A stretch of DNA of 64,000 bases, from positions 44,463 to 108,462 of the forward strand of contig NZ_VUMI01000016.1 in NCBI RefSeq assembly GCF_009696275.1, read 5' to 3'. The stretch comes from Eisenbergiella porci (lineage in GTDB: Bacteria; Bacillota; Clostridia; Lachnospirales; Lachnospiraceae). The position numbers were made by a program, and so were the translations under genes. Of the stretch, positions 27,657 to 37,078 are shown piece after piece (the stretch's first letter is position 1; each line of letters opens with the position of its first letter). The notes under the pieces were generated by a model. It saw only the letters and a program-made list of their open reading frames with translations. It did no database searches and was not told the origin of the DNA.

Positions 27657-28463
27657 TCATAACCGGATTCTTTCCAGGTCCAGAGGCACGAAAATATTTC
27701 CGTCAAAGCACCGGGCCGCTTCCTTTGTGTAGGACTCCTTTCTTTCCGAAAGACAGGTATCCTCCGTATGGTAAAGGACCATGTTCTTCACATGAAGCTG
27801 CTGCGCCAGGCGTCCGGCATCCAGGGCCGTGCTGTGATGCTTCTCATAAGGATGGAAAATTTCCTTATCCCTGTCCAGACAGAAGGCTTCGCTCAACAGC
27901 CAGTCACAACCTTCGGCATAGGGTCTGGCCGTTTCCTTATAGGGTTCATCCCCCAGACAGGTAAGCCTTGTCCCGTCCTCAAACCCCGCCCGGAATCCGA
28001 ACTGTTTTGTTTTCGTGGAATGGATGTCAAAAAAAGTCAGCTTCATGCCCGCCGCATTTTTTTCTTCCCCGTCCTTCACCTTTTTAATCAGAATACGATC
28101 TCCCAGAAACGAAGTGAATTTCTTAACCAGCGTGAGCATACAGAGCTGGGTAATCGTATCTGCTAGCTCTTCATGGCAGTAAATTTTAAACTTTCCTTCA
28201 TAGGAGCCGCCGCGCATCATTGTGGCCACCTTCCGTATCATCCAGACCACGCCCAGCACATGATCCGTGTGGGAATGGGTGACGAACATACAGTGTATTT
28301 TTTCCACAGGGATCTGCGCCTCCTCCAGCCGGGAAAGGATTCCGTTTCCGCCGCCTGCATCCACCAGAAGGTAGTCCTCTGCGTTCTGTATGCAGAAGCA
28401 TGTATTATAGCATCTGGTCACCATGGCATGTCCGGTTCCCAGCATAATCAGATTGCGTTCCAT
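27657..28463 (-). CDS. Metallo-beta-lactamase-fold hydrolase (RNase Z-like)
   Basis: Protein of 268 residues. The zinc motif FVTHSHTDHVLGVVW is near residue 65, and further ligands are suggested by CLGDEPY, SEAFC and the late His of VLYHTED near 240. The fold matches RNase Z-like MBL proteins. However, tRNA processing is not shown, because the exosite arm typical of RNase Z is not obvious. AGGAGAACTA precedes ATG 28463; a longer frame to 28520 has no site. Confidence 0.8.
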   Translation of the reverse strand: MERNLIMLGTGHAMVTRCYNTCFCIQNAEDYLLVDAGGGNGILSRLEEAQIPVEKIHCMFVTHSHTDHVLGVVWMIRKVATMMRGGSYEGKFKIYCHEELADTITQLCMLTLVKKFTSFLGDRILIKKVKDGEEKNAAGMKLTFFDIHSTKTKQFGFRAGFEDGTRLTCLGDEPYKETARPYAEGCDWLLSEAFCLDRDKEIFHPYEKHHSTALDAGRLAQQLHVKNMVLYHTEDTCLSERKESYTKEAARCFDGNIFVPLDLERIRL

Positions 28464-28520
28464 TAGTTCTCCTGTCTGCGTGTCTGATACGCTTTTCTTT
28501 TTACAGCAAGTCAAATACAA

Positions 28521-29000
28521 TTATTTGTGATACGGTTCTTTGTTCATGATCCGGTATCCCCGGTAAATCTGTTCCAGCAGTATTACCCTCATCAGCTGGT
28601 GAGGGAAGGTCATATCGGAAAAGCTGAGTTTGTCATCCGCCTTATCCAGCAGTGACGGATGGATTCCAAGCGATCCACCTATCAGGAACTGGATATGGCT
28701 GATTCCTCTGACGCCCAGGCTTTCTATACGGGAAGCGAACTGTTCGGAATCCATTTTTCTGCCTTCTATGGCAAGCGCGGTTAAATGGGCGTCCGGCCTG
28801 ATATAACGTTCCATGCGTTCGGCCTCCCTGCGCAGGATCTGCTCCTTTTGCGCGGGGCTTGGCTGCTCCGGCGTCTTTTCATCCTCCACTTCAAGCACCT
28901 CTAGCTTACAGTAGCGTGAAAGCCTTTTGGCATATTCGGCAACGGCCTCTCTGTAAAATTTTTCTTTTATTTTCCCAACGCAGATAATTGAGATTTTCAT
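28521..29000 (-). CDS. rlmH: 23S rRNA pseudouridine-1915 N3-methyltransferase RlmH
   Basis: SPOUT methyltransferase acting on helix 69 of 23S rRNA, 159 residues from ATG 29000 (MKISIICVGKIKEKFY). The SAM pocket is in FLIGGSLGIHPSLL, and the trefoil-knot end LMRVILLEQIYRGYRIMNKEPYHK carries the conserved C-terminal YHK (quoted as positions 136-159). GGGAG lies upstream. A longer frame to 29081 lacks family similarity. The terminator at 29093 isolates it from the upstream gene. Confidence 0.95.
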   Translation of the reverse strand: MKISIICVGKIKEKFYREAVAEYAKRLSRYCKLEVLEVEDEKTPEQPSPAQKEQILRREAERMERYIRPDAHLTALAIEGRKMDSEQFASRIESLGVRGISHIQFLIGGSLGIHPSLLDKADDKLSFSDMTFPHQLMRVILLEQIYRGYRIMNKEPYHK

Positions 29001-29092
29001 ATACCGCTCCCTTTCCTGTCCGGCATTCCGCCGCATCACAATCATATCCTGCCCGTCCGCGGCGCACGGCCCCCGGGACAATTACCTGAAAA

Positions 29093-29118
29093 CAGCCTCT
29101 GATCCCACTCAGAGGCTG
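29093..29118 (-). terminator. Intrinsic terminator
   Basis: 10-bp perfect stem (CAGCCTCTGA / TCAGAGGCTG) with a 6-base loop, followed on the minus strand by TTTTC. It ends the zinc-ribbon gene at 29161-30036. Confidence 0.75.
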
Positions 29119-29160
29119 CCGCATATTTAACTCATTCCTAACTGCCTGGTTTCTTCACAG

Positions 29161-30036
29161 TTACTGTCCGTCTTCGCCGAAAAACTGTGGGTATATTTCA
29201 TCCACAAAATTTTCCAGATAGCCGGCCTCCAGATTCAGGAAATTCTCGGATATCATAGCGCGGATCCGTTCCGTCCGCCTGAAATAGCGTGCCTCCTCCG
29301 CATCCGGCAAGTCCGGAATTGAAGCGTCCACAGCCTCCGCCGTAATATTCTCATCACACCAGCGGCGCAGCTCCTCTTTCAGAGCGGATTCTTCCTTTGC
29401 TTTTCCCTCAAACTGCCTGGAAGATTTCAGGGAAAGCACTCCCATTACTATAAATACGAGAAAAAGCGCTCCCATTACCCCGCCGGTAAGATATTTCGTG
29501 CTTCCGTTAAGCTGTATGGGCAGAACGCCCGCCAGAAGGCAGATGAGCAGGAGCATGCCCACAATACCGGCTCCCAGCAGCGTATAAGCACCCGACTTGA
29601 AATTCTCGGCTTTCTGGGAGGCCGCTTCATACACTGGGCCTGCCGGTGCAGCTTCCACAGCTTCTTCTTCAGCCTCTTCCTCCGTCTCCGCCAGCTCTTC
29701 CTGCATATCTTCAAAACTATTGTTATTTATCGCTTTCTTTTTTTCCCGAAGGTTTTTCTCCTTCTGGAAAATACCGGAATAGCGGGATGCTCTGCCCTTT
29801 TCCTCCGGTGAAACGAATAATTCATACAGATCCTCTGTTTCGTCAAAACGTAGTTCCCCGCTTTTGATTCCATTGCAGGAAAGGAAGGAAAGCAGTTCTT
29901 CCATTTCTTCCTGCGTCCCGAAAATCAGGCCTTCCTTTTCCATTTCCTCCAGGGAACCCACCAGGTCACAGCCGCAGTCAACACACGTCTTTACGCCATC
30001 CACATATTCGTTTTTACACTTTGGACACCAGGGCAT
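29161..30036 (-). CDS. Zinc-ribbon membrane protein, unknown
   Basis: Protein of 291 residues: an N-terminal zinc ribbon (CPKCKNEYVDGVKTCVDCGC, residues 4-23), an acidic linker (ELAETEEEAEEEAVEAA), and two membrane segments (about 152-172 and 185-203). A cytosolic C-terminal domain ends in EIYPQFFGEDGQ. I recognise no functional family. The layout suggests a membrane protein whose metal ribbon and tail both face the cytoplasm. It is upstream of rlmH but separated by a terminator. A second zinc-ribbon membrane protein lies nearby at 32812-34419. Confidence 0.7.
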   Translation of the reverse strand: MPWCPKCKNEYVDGVKTCVDCGCDLVGSLEEMEKEGLIFGTQEEMEELLSFLSCNGIKSGELRFDETEDLYELFVSPEEKGRASRYSGIFQKEKNLREKKKAINNNSFEDMQEELAETEEEAEEEAVEAAPAGPVYEAASQKAENFKSGAYTLLGAGIVGMLLLICLLAGVLPIQLNGSTKYLTGGVMGALFLVFIVMGVLSLKSSRQFEGKAKEESALKEELRRWCDENITAEAVDASIPDLPDAEEARYFRRTERIRAMISENFLNLEAGYLENFVDEIYPQFFGEDGQ

Positions 30037-30096
30037 AATGACTCCTCCTCTTTCAGCGCTCCGCCCCTGTCAGGGACGGAATCGTTACAGTTAATC

Positions 30097-30396
30097 TCAG
30101 CCTTCATAATCAAAACATGCCCTGTCACAGGTCACTGTTTTGATAAAGCCGGCCGCCTTGACATGGTCGGGATGAACCTGGTACGCATTCAGCGCATCCA
30201 CTGTTTCAAAGCTGGAAATCAGGGCGATATCCTTACTGCTGGATGCCAGCTCGTTGATCCGGACTTCCAGGCTGATGACCCCTTCCGCTTTTTCCCTGAC
30301 CGCTTCCAGGCTCTGCCGGATCGTCTCCCCGGCCTCTTCTCTTTCCTGCTCCGTCAGTTCAGGCTTGAAATTCCAAAAAACAATATGATTTACCAT
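30097..30396 (-). CDS. Dabb (A/B barrel stress-responsive) protein
   Basis: Protein of 99 residues beginning MVNHIVFWNFKPELTEQE, with SFETVDALNAYQVHPDH and a late CDRACFDYE. These are clear marks of the dimeric alpha/beta-barrel 'Dabb' family. Function varies in the family and is not known here. I use ATG 30396 because conservation begins there. It lies 30 bases downstream of nfnB, so it is probably on the same transcript. Confidence 0.85.
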   Translation of the reverse strand: MVNHIVFWNFKPELTEQEREEAGETIRQSLEAVREKAEGVISLEVRINELASSSKDIALISSFETVDALNAYQVHPDHVKAAGFIKTVTCDRACFDYEG

Positions 30397-30426
30397 GATG
30401 CTGTATCTCCCTGTTTCCAAACTCAG

Positions 30427-31809
30427 TTACTTTGATAAGTATTCGTCTATTCCCTTAGCCCCGGCTTTTCCTGCCCCCATTGCCAGGATTACTGTGGCGG
30501 CTCCGGTTACGGCGTCTCCGCCGGCGTAAACGCCTTCTTTGGAGGTTTTTCCGAATTCTTCATCGGCAACGATGCATTTCCACTTGTTGGTATCCAGTCC
30601 TTCGGTGGTGGAGGAAATCAGCGGGTTGGGTGAGGTTCCCAGGGACATGATTACGGTGTCGCAGTCGATAACAAATTCGGAACCGGGAATCTCCACAGGA
30701 CGCCTTCTTCCAGAAGCATCGGGCTCGCCCAGCTCCATCTTCACGCATTTCATGCCGCATACCCAGTTGTTTTCATCCTCAAGGATTTCAACGGGATTGG
30801 TGAGCAGATCGAATATAATTCCTTCCTGCTTTGCATGGTGCACTTCTTCCACACGGGCAGGAAGCTCTTCTTCACTTCTTCTGTAAACAATATGAACCTC
30901 AGCCCCGAGACGAAGCGCTGTTCTTGCCGCATCCATAGCTACGTTTCCGCCGCCGACTACCGCTACCTTTTTGCCGCGCATGATAGGCGTCTCGGAATCC
31001 TCGCGGAATGCCTTCATCAGGTTGCTTCTTGTCAGATATTCATTTGCAGAGAACACACCGTTCGCATTTTCTCCGGGGATTCCCATAAACTTGGGAAGCC
31101 CTGCGCCGGAGCCGATGAATACAGCAGAAAAGCCTTCTTCTGTCAGAAGCTCATCGATGGTTACGGATTTTCCCACAATTACATTGGTTTCAATTGTAAC
31201 ACCCAGAGATTTTACGTTTTCAATTTCCTTCTTCACTACGGCTTCCTTGGGAAGACGGAATTCAGGGATTCCGTATACAAGAACGCCGCCGGGCTCATGC
31301 AGCGCTTCAAAAATGGTAACCTCATAGCCCATCTTTGCCAGATCTCCCGCACAGGTCAGTCCTGCAGGGCCGGAACCGATAACAGCAACCTTCTTGCCCT
31401 TTTTCTCCTTTGCGCCTTCCGGTTTGATGTTGTTTTCCCCTGCCCAGTCGGCTACGTAACGCTCCAGCTTACCGATGGAAATCGGCTCCCCTTTAATGCC
31501 TCTGATACATTTTCCTTCACACTGGCTTTCCTGAGGGCATACACGGCCGCATACGGCAGGAAGCGCGGAAGCCTCACTGATAACCTGATAAGCCGCCTCG
31601 ATATCCCCTTCCCTTACCTTTTCGATAAAGCCGGGGATGTTGATGGATACCGGACAGCCTTTGATACACTGGGCATTCTTGCAGTTAATGCATCTTGCAG
31701 CTTCTTCCATAGCCTCTTCTTTATTATATCCAAGGCACACCTCTTCAAAATTGGTAGCCCTCACCTTTGCATCCTGTTCTCTTACAGGCACTTTCTTTAA
31801 AACGTCCAT
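30427..31809 (-). CDS. nfnB: NADP-binding subunit NfnB of the ferredoxin:NADP transhydrogenase (GltD-like)
   Basis: Flavoprotein of 460 residues, like the small subunit of glutamate synthase. N-terminal [4Fe-4S] Cys are in CINCKNAQCIKGCPVSINIP and VCPQESQCEGKC. The FAD motif IGSGPAGLTCAG is followed by the NADPH motif VGGGNVAMDAARTALRLGA. It has often been annotated as gltA. Its partner NfnA lies directly upstream, as in the electron-bifurcating NfnAB complex that couples reduced ferredoxin and NADH to NADP reduction, and no large glutamate-synthase subunit is nearby. GGAGG precedes ATG 31809. Confidence 0.85.
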   Translation of the reverse strand: MDVLKKVPVREQDAKVRATNFEEVCLGYNKEEAMEEAARCINCKNAQCIKGCPVSINIPGFIEKVREGDIEAAYQVISEASALPAVCGRVCPQESQCEGKCIRGIKGEPISIGKLERYVADWAGENNIKPEGAKEKKGKKVAVIGSGPAGLTCAGDLAKMGYEVTIFEALHEPGGVLVYGIPEFRLPKEAVVKKEIENVKSLGVTIETNVIVGKSVTIDELLTEEGFSAVFIGSGAGLPKFMGIPGENANGVFSANEYLTRSNLMKAFREDSETPIMRGKKVAVVGGGNVAMDAARTALRLGAEVHIVYRRSEEELPARVEEVHHAKQEGIIFDLLTNPVEILEDENNWVCGMKCVKMELGEPDASGRRRPVEIPGSEFVIDCDTVIMSLGTSPNPLISSTTEGLDTNKWKCIVADEEFGKTSKEGVYAGGDAVTGAATVILAMGAGKAGAKGIDEYLSK

Positions 31810-31889
31810 ATTATCCTCCATTGTCACTGTCTTCGGTAACAGTTCCGCTGACTGAACTGTCACTGTCTTCATTCCGCAAATTATACCTG

Positions 31890-32771
31890 TCAGTTGCAGT
31901 TACCGCATCCGCCGTGGTGGGTAGCGCCTTCTTTGGCCTTTAAAAACGCCCTGCCTTCTTCTGTCTTATAAATCTGCTGGCGCTTCATTGCTTCATCAAA
32001 GTTAACCTTATGTCCGTCGAATTCCGGTCCGTCCACGCAGGCGAATTTCACTTCGCCGCCTACGGTTACACGGCAGGCGCCGCACATACCGGTTCCGTCA
32101 ACCATAATGGGATTCAGGCTGACAACAGTGGGAATATTCAGGGACTCTGTCATTTTGCAGGTAAATTTCATCATGATCATCGGTCCGATAGCAATGCAGA
32201 CATCGTAGGCCTTGCCTTCTTTCTCCACCAGATCCTGGATTGTCTGTGTTACCATACCGCTTCTTCCGTAGGAGCCGTCATCCGTAGTCACATAGAGATT
32301 TCCGGCAACAGACTTCATTTCCTCTTCCAGAATCAGCAGATCTTTAGTCTTTGCGCCTACGATAACATCCGCTGCGATTCCGTGCTCATGAAGCCATTTC
32401 ACCTGGGGATATACGGGAGCTGTTCCCACGCCGCCTGCAACAAAAAGGATTTTTTTCCTGGAAAGGGTCTCCATGTCTTCCTCCACCAGTTCCGAAGGAC
32501 GGCCCAGAGGACCTACAACGTCATGGAAGGCATCTCCTGCCTTCAGGGTAGACATTTCCAATGTTCCTGCTCCTACAATCTGGAATACGATGGTGATCGT
32601 GCCCGCTTCTCTGTCATAATCACAGATAGTAAGCGGAATTCTCTCGCTGTCTGCATCCCTTCTTACGATTACAAACTGTCCCGGTTCACAGGATTTTGCA
32701 ACTCTCTTTGCTTCCACTACCATCATAAAAATGTTTGTGGTCAGTTCCTTTGCCTGTAAAATCTGATACAT
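31890..32771 (-). CDS. nfnA: NAD/FAD-binding subunit NfnA
   Basis: Protein of 293 residues of the dihydroorotate-dehydrogenase electron-transfer (PyrK/sulfide dehydrogenase) family. An N-terminal FAD barrel shows ERIPLTICDYD, an NAD-binding part shows FVAGGVGTAPVYPQVKWL, and C-terminal [2Fe-2S] ligands are in GTGMCGACRVTVGG and KFACVDGPEFDGH. A late GGCGNCN completes it. Paired 80 bases upstream of NfnB, it forms the membrane-independent, electron-bifurcating transhydrogenase known from Thermotoga and C. kluyveri. Confidence 0.87.
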   Translation of the reverse strand: MYQILQAKELTTNIFMMVVEAKRVAKSCEPGQFVIVRRDADSERIPLTICDYDREAGTITIVFQIVGAGTLEMSTLKAGDAFHDVVGPLGRPSELVEEDMETLSRKKILFVAGGVGTAPVYPQVKWLHEHGIAADVIVGAKTKDLLILEEEMKSVAGNLYVTTDDGSYGRSGMVTQTIQDLVEKEGKAYDVCIAIGPMIMMKFTCKMTESLNIPTVVSLNPIMVDGTGMCGACRVTVGGEVKFACVDGPEFDGHKVNFDEAMKRQQIYKTEEGRAFLKAKEGATHHGGCGNCN

Positions 32772-32811
32772 TTTTTCCCTCCATCTGCTTGTTTAATAAT
32801 GTCTTGATGAC

Positions 32812-34419
32812 TTACTCCGGATTGGATCCGGAATTTATATCCTGCAGTATCAGTGTGCTCCAGGGGCCTTTGTCCTTAGCATCCGCGTTTTCCTCAGAGG
32901 CTTCCTTCGCAGAAGTCTCAGGCTCGTCCGGCAGTTTGCCGCCGTCTCCCTGTACCGCCGCACCTGCCGCCGAAGTTTCCTTCGCAGCCTGCACTGCTTT
33001 ATAACATTGTCCTTCCATGATGCTTACCACATAATCCGTGCCTGTTCCGGCACGGTTCCCGGCATCGTCTTCATAATATTCCCTGTAAAGATAATAATCG
33101 GATCCGTCTACCGTCACCGCATATTTATATCCATAAACGTTATGTCCGCTCCCTGTCTTCACACTGCCGCTCATATCCTGGATGATACCGGCATTGACCA
33201 GTTCAAACAGCAGCTTGTTCTTTGCCGCTTCAATACTCAGCGCCGCATGCAGGTTCAGCGAATAGCGTACCTGCGTTTCCACGCCTGCCACTCCCGCAGC
33301 ACTATAGCTGACAAACCGGAAGGTATTGACTCCCACCGGCATGGGAAACGGCCCGGTATACTGAATGCTGTCAGCAGTAGGAAGCGTTCCGTCAGTGGTA
33401 TAATATACCGTATAATCCTCGGGCACCTCTACCGAAATGATGGTGGGACGTGAATATTCCCCTTCCTCAGGGCTTACCAGCGGAGCCTCCGGCACGGTTA
33501 CGTCCACAAAAAAATGTTCCTGTGTTTCATCACTTTCCACACCATATGAATTGATGAAAACCGCACGGATATCATACTGGCCGGATTCCAGAAAAACCGG
33601 GGAGGAATACACCAGACCGCTTTCATCAGGCTTGCTGCCATCCACCGTATAATAAATGGTGCCCTGGGTATTCGCCAGCATTTTCAATGAAAGCGTCTCA
33701 TTGTAAACACCTCCCTTGAAGGAAAATTCCGGCGGTTTGGCTATAAAGCCAGGATACTGATTTACTATCTGTTCATTTCCACAGGAAAGAAGCAGCTCAT
33801 TTATTATATCATACTCTTTTCTTTTCTCATATATGGATATTAAACGTTTGTAGGCCGCTTCATTGGATTCGTCCATTCCTATAATACGAAGACACAGCTC
33901 AATGGTCTCCTCTTCATTGCCCATGGCGCTAAAGCAGCCGGCGAGCCGTACCAGATATTCCACATTGCCCGGTTCCAGCTCCACAGCTCTTTCCGCGTAG
34001 GAACATGCCTTTGCATAATCCTTTTTATTTATGTATTCCAGCGCTTTATCATACTGATAATCTGCGCTGAAATGCTGCACTCCCGCCACCGCCAGTCCTA
34101 AAACCGCGCTCAGCAGAAGAACGAGTACGACAGCCATAATCATTCTCTGTCTTACTGTCAGAAGGGAAACCCGTTTTCCTATTTTCTGCAGGACTCCACT
34201 CCGCCAGGGCTCTGTCCCGGATTTTTCCGTATCATCAGACAGAATATCATCTGCGGAGAGGTTTTCTTCCATGGAGATTTCATCTTCAATGGAAATATTT
34301 CCTTCCATATTCACTTCCATCTCCGGTTCAAAATCCTGCACTATCCGGATTTCTTCCCCGCATTTCTCGCAAAACAGCCTTCCGTCCTTGATTTCACTTC
34401 CACATCTGGGACATTTCAT
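32812..34419 (-). CDS. Zinc-ribbon / TPR / chitobiase-domain membrane protein
   Basis: Protein of 535 residues with mixed parts. It has a zinc ribbon at the N-terminus (MKCPRCGSEIKDGRLFCEKC), an acidic stretch, one membrane helix (MIMAVVLVLLLSAVLGLAVAG, about 92-112), and TPR-like helices (about 115-220). Two Ig-like chitobiase C-terminal repeats (TIYYTVDGSKPDESGLVYSS and YTVYYTTDGTLP...) and a last globular region follow. Topology puts the ribbon inside and the repeats outside, suggesting wall or glycan contact, but the role is unknown. AAGGA lies 6 bases before ATG 34419. Confidence 0.75.
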   Translation of the reverse strand: MKCPRCGSEIKDGRLFCEKCGEEIRIVQDFEPEMEVNMEGNISIEDEISMEENLSADDILSDDTEKSGTEPWRSGVLQKIGKRVSLLTVRQRMIMAVVLVLLLSAVLGLAVAGVQHFSADYQYDKALEYINKKDYAKACSYAERAVELEPGNVEYLVRLAGCFSAMGNEEETIELCLRIIGMDESNEAAYKRLISIYEKRKEYDIINELLLSCGNEQIVNQYPGFIAKPPEFSFKGGVYNETLSLKMLANTQGTIYYTVDGSKPDESGLVYSSPVFLESGQYDIRAVFINSYGVESDETQEHFFVDVTVPEAPLVSPEEGEYSRPTIISVEVPEDYTVYYTTDGTLPTADSIQYTGPFPMPVGVNTFRFVSYSAAGVAGVETQVRYSLNLHAALSIEAAKNKLLFELVNAGIIQDMSGSVKTGSGHNVYGYKYAVTVDGSDYYLYREYYEDDAGNRAGTGTDYVVSIMEGQCYKAVQAAKETSAAGAAVQGDGGKLPDEPETSAKEASEENADAKDKGPWSTLILQDINSGSNPE

Positions 34420-34434
34420 ACACAATCCTTCCTG

Positions 34435-35283
34435 TTACTTTCCCTGAAGCTTTACGGACTCCAGGCAATTGTGCATCAGCATGGCAATCGTCATAGGGCC
34501 CACACCTCCGGGAACCGGGGTGATGCTGCCTGCCACCTTTTCCACATCTTCAAAGTCCACATCGCCGCAAAGCCTGTTATTTTCATCCCTGTCCATCCCC
34601 ACATCGATGACTGCGGCGCCGGGCTTCACATATTCGCTTGTTATCATTTTGGCTTTGCCCACAGCGACCACAAGAATATCTGCCCTTTTGGCTACCGCCT
34701 TCAGATCCGCAGTTTTAGAATGAGCCACGGTAACTGTACCGTTTTCACGCAGAAGAAGGATTGCCATGGGCTTTCCCACAATATTGCTGCGGCCGATAAC
34801 CACGCATTCCCTGCCTGCGATTTCAACGCCGGATCTTTTGAGCAGCTCGATAATCCCCGCAGGGGTGCAGGATACAAACCCCGGCTGGCCTATGCATAAC
34901 GCACCAACGCTCTGGGGATGAAAGCCGTCCACATCCTTTTTCGGTGAAATCGTCCTGATCACCTCATCCTCGTCCATATGCGCAGGAAGAGGAAGCTGTA
35001 CCAGGATGCCGTTCACGTCCTCCCTGTCATTAAGCTCCCTTACAAGAGAAAGAAGCTCCTCCTGCGTGGTTTCCTCCGGCAACTCATAAGAAAGCGAACG
35101 GATGCCCGTGTACTCGCAGGCCTTCTTTTTATTGTTCACATATACGGTAGAGGCCTGGTTACTGCCTACCTGGATAACAGCCAGGGTAACTGTAATCCCC
35201 TGCTGCTTCCATTCCTCCACCTGCTGCTTTACTTCATCCTTGATGGCTTTGGATATTGCCTTGCCGTCAATAATTTTTGCCAT
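34435..35283 (-). CDS. folD: FolD methylene-THF dehydrogenase / cyclohydrolase
   Basis: Bifunctional enzyme interconverting 5,10-methylene-, methenyl- and 10-formyl-[17 protein letters not shown] contains the catalytic Lys near residue 54, [12 protein letters not shown] is the FolD signature, and [17 protein letters not shown] binds NADP. It has 282 residues, normal length. It follows fhs after 67 bases; together the two run formyl-THF metabolism from formate. Confidence 0.96.
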   Translation of the reverse strand: MAKIIDGKAISKAIKDEVKQQVEEWKQQGITVTLAVIQVGSNQASTVYVNNKKKACEYTGIRSLSYELPEETTQEELLSLVRELNDREDVNGILVQLPLPAHMDEDEVIRTISPKKDVDGFHPQSVGALCIGQPGFVSCTPAGIIELLKRSGVEIAGRECVVIGRSNIVGKPMAILLLRENGTVTVAHSKTADLKAVAKRADILVVAVGKAKMITSEYVKPGAAVIDVGMDRDENNRLCGDVDFEDVEKVAGSITPVPGGVGPMTIAMLMHNCLESVKLQGK

Positions 35284-35350
35284 AGGTCATTCTCTCCTTC
35301 CTGCGCTGGTACATATGCTGTCAAAAAATACCCTGCATTCCTGATGATTC

Positions 35351-37021
35351 TCAGAAAAGGCCGGTTATCCTGCCGTCTTCGTCCACATCAATACTGAACG
35401 CGGCCGGTGTTTTGGGAAGACCCGGCATCGTCATGACCGCTCCGGTCAGCACAACCACAAAGCCCGCTCCCGCGGATACATAGGCTTCTCTCACATTGAT
35501 TTCAAAGCCTTCCGGCCGTCCCAGAAGATCCGGGTTATCGGAAAGGGAGTACTGGGTTTTTGCCATGCAGACCGGCAGTCCTCCGAAGCCAAGTTCTGTC
35601 AGCTTCTTCAGCTGTTTCTCCGCAGCAGGCGAATAAACCACACCGTCCGCCCCGTAAATTTCTTTGGAAACTGCAGCAATCTTTTCTTTCAGGCTGAGAG
35701 TATCCTCATATAATACATGGAAATGGCTTTCCTTCTTTTCCAGTGTTTCCAGAACCTTCTGCGCCAGCTCAATTCCGCCTTCACCGCCCTTTTCCCATAC
35801 CTGGGAAATAGCGAACTCACAGCCTCTGTCCTCACAGAATTTCTTTACAAAGGCAATTTCCGCTGCCGTATCCGAAATGAAGGAATTCAGGGTAACCACA
35901 ACAGGAACATCATATTTCTGAAGGTTTTCAATATGCTTCTCCAGATTGACAATTCCTTTTTCCAGGGCTTCCAGATTCTCGCTGCCAAGCTCTGCCTTGG
36001 GTACGCCGCCGTTGTATTTCAGCGCTCTGACTGTGGCTACAAGAACGACCGCATCAGGCTTCAGGCCGGACATGCGGCATTTGATATCAAAGAATTTTTC
36101 AGCGCCCAGATCTGCGCCAAAGCCAGCCTCTGTGATAACGTAATCAGCCATTTTCAAAGCAGTCTTGGTGGCTCTTACCGAGTTGCAGCCATGGGCGATA
36201 TTGGCGAAGGGACCGCCGTGAACCAGCGCCGGCGTATGCTCCAGCGTCTGAATCAGGTTGGGCTTAAGCGCATCCTTCAGCAGTGCCGCCATAGAGCCTA
36301 CCGCATGGATATCCCCTGCGGTAACGGGCTTTCCATCAAAAGTATAAGCCACTACCATTCTGGACAACCTTTCCTTCAGATCGTCCATATCCTCCGCCAG
36401 GCAGAGAACAGCCATAATTTCCGTTGCAACGGTAATAACAAAATGATCCTCCCTTACCGTACCGTCCATTTTATTTCCCAGACCCACAACGATGTTGCGC
36501 AGCACACGGTCATTCATATCCAGGCAGCGTTTCCAGACCACCTGTCTGGTATCAATACCCAGTTCATTTCCCTGCTGAATATGATTATCAAGAAGAGCGG
36601 CACATAAATTATTGGCAGATGTAATCGCATGGAAATCTCCTGTGAAATGAAGGTTCAAATCTTCCATGGGAACCACCTGGGCATAGCCGCCGCCGGCCGC
36701 TCCACCCTTAATGCCAAAGCAGGGCCCAAGAGAAGGCTCACGCAGGGCGATTACCGCTTTTTTCCCCAGCTTCCCGAAGGCTTCGCCCAGGCCTACGCTG
36801 GTTGTGGTCTTGCCTTCCCCGGCGGGCGTGGGATTGATAGCTGTCACCAGTACCAGCTTTCCGTCCGGGTTTCCTTTGATGGAATTCATGTACTCATCGG
36901 ATATTTTCGCTTTATACTTTCCGTAAAGCTCCAGCTCATCCTCTTTGATCCCCAGCTTCTGCGCCACCTTAACGATTGGCTCCATGACCGCTTCCTGTGC
37001 GATTTCAATATCTGTTTTCAT
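35351..37021 (-). CDS. fhs: Formate-tetrahydrofolate ligase
   Basis: ATP-dependent ligation of formate to THF, 556 residues. The P-loop is [17 protein letters not shown] (about 65-80); [19 protein letters not shown] and [13 protein letters not shown] are family signatures. In acetogens this is a Wood-Ljungdahl enzyme, while in many other Clostridia it supplies purine and formylmethionine carbon; this window has no other pathway genes to decide. It is upstream of folD on the same strand, with GGAGG before the start. Confidence 0.97.
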   Translation of the reverse strand: MKTDIEIAQEAVMEPIVKVAQKLGIKEDELELYGKYKAKISDEYMNSIKGNPDGKLVLVTAINPTPAGEGKTTTSVGLGEAFGKLGKKAVIALREPSLGPCFGIKGGAAGGGYAQVVPMEDLNLHFTGDFHAITSANNLCAALLDNHIQQGNELGIDTRQVVWKRCLDMNDRVLRNIVVGLGNKMDGTVREDHFVITVATEIMAVLCLAEDMDDLKERLSRMVVAYTFDGKPVTAGDIHAVGSMAALLKDALKPNLIQTLEHTPALVHGGPFANIAHGCNSVRATKTALKMADYVITEAGFGADLGAEKFFDIKCRMSGLKPDAVVLVATVRALKYNGGVPKAELGSENLEALEKGIVNLEKHIENLQKYDVPVVVTLNSFISDTAAEIAFVKKFCEDRGCEFAISQVWEKGGEGGIELAQKVLETLEKKESHFHVLYEDTLSLKEKIAAVSKEIYGADGVVYSPAAEKQLKKLTELGFGGLPVCMAKTQYSLSDNPDLLGRPEGFEINVREAYVSAGAGFVVVLTGAVMTMPGLPKTPAAFSIDVDEDGRITGLF

Positions 37022-37078
37022 TTGTATCCTCCTTGATTAAAGAGTTTTTGGGCAACTGCTTTAAAAACACCTTCACAG

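Noticed and set aside
30427..31809. Assignment as a stand-alone glutamate synthase (GltA)
   Set aside because: The protein lacks the glutaminase/FMN large subunit nearby and is paired with an NfnA-type subunit, which fits the NfnAB transhydrogenase better; glutamate synthase activity is not excluded.
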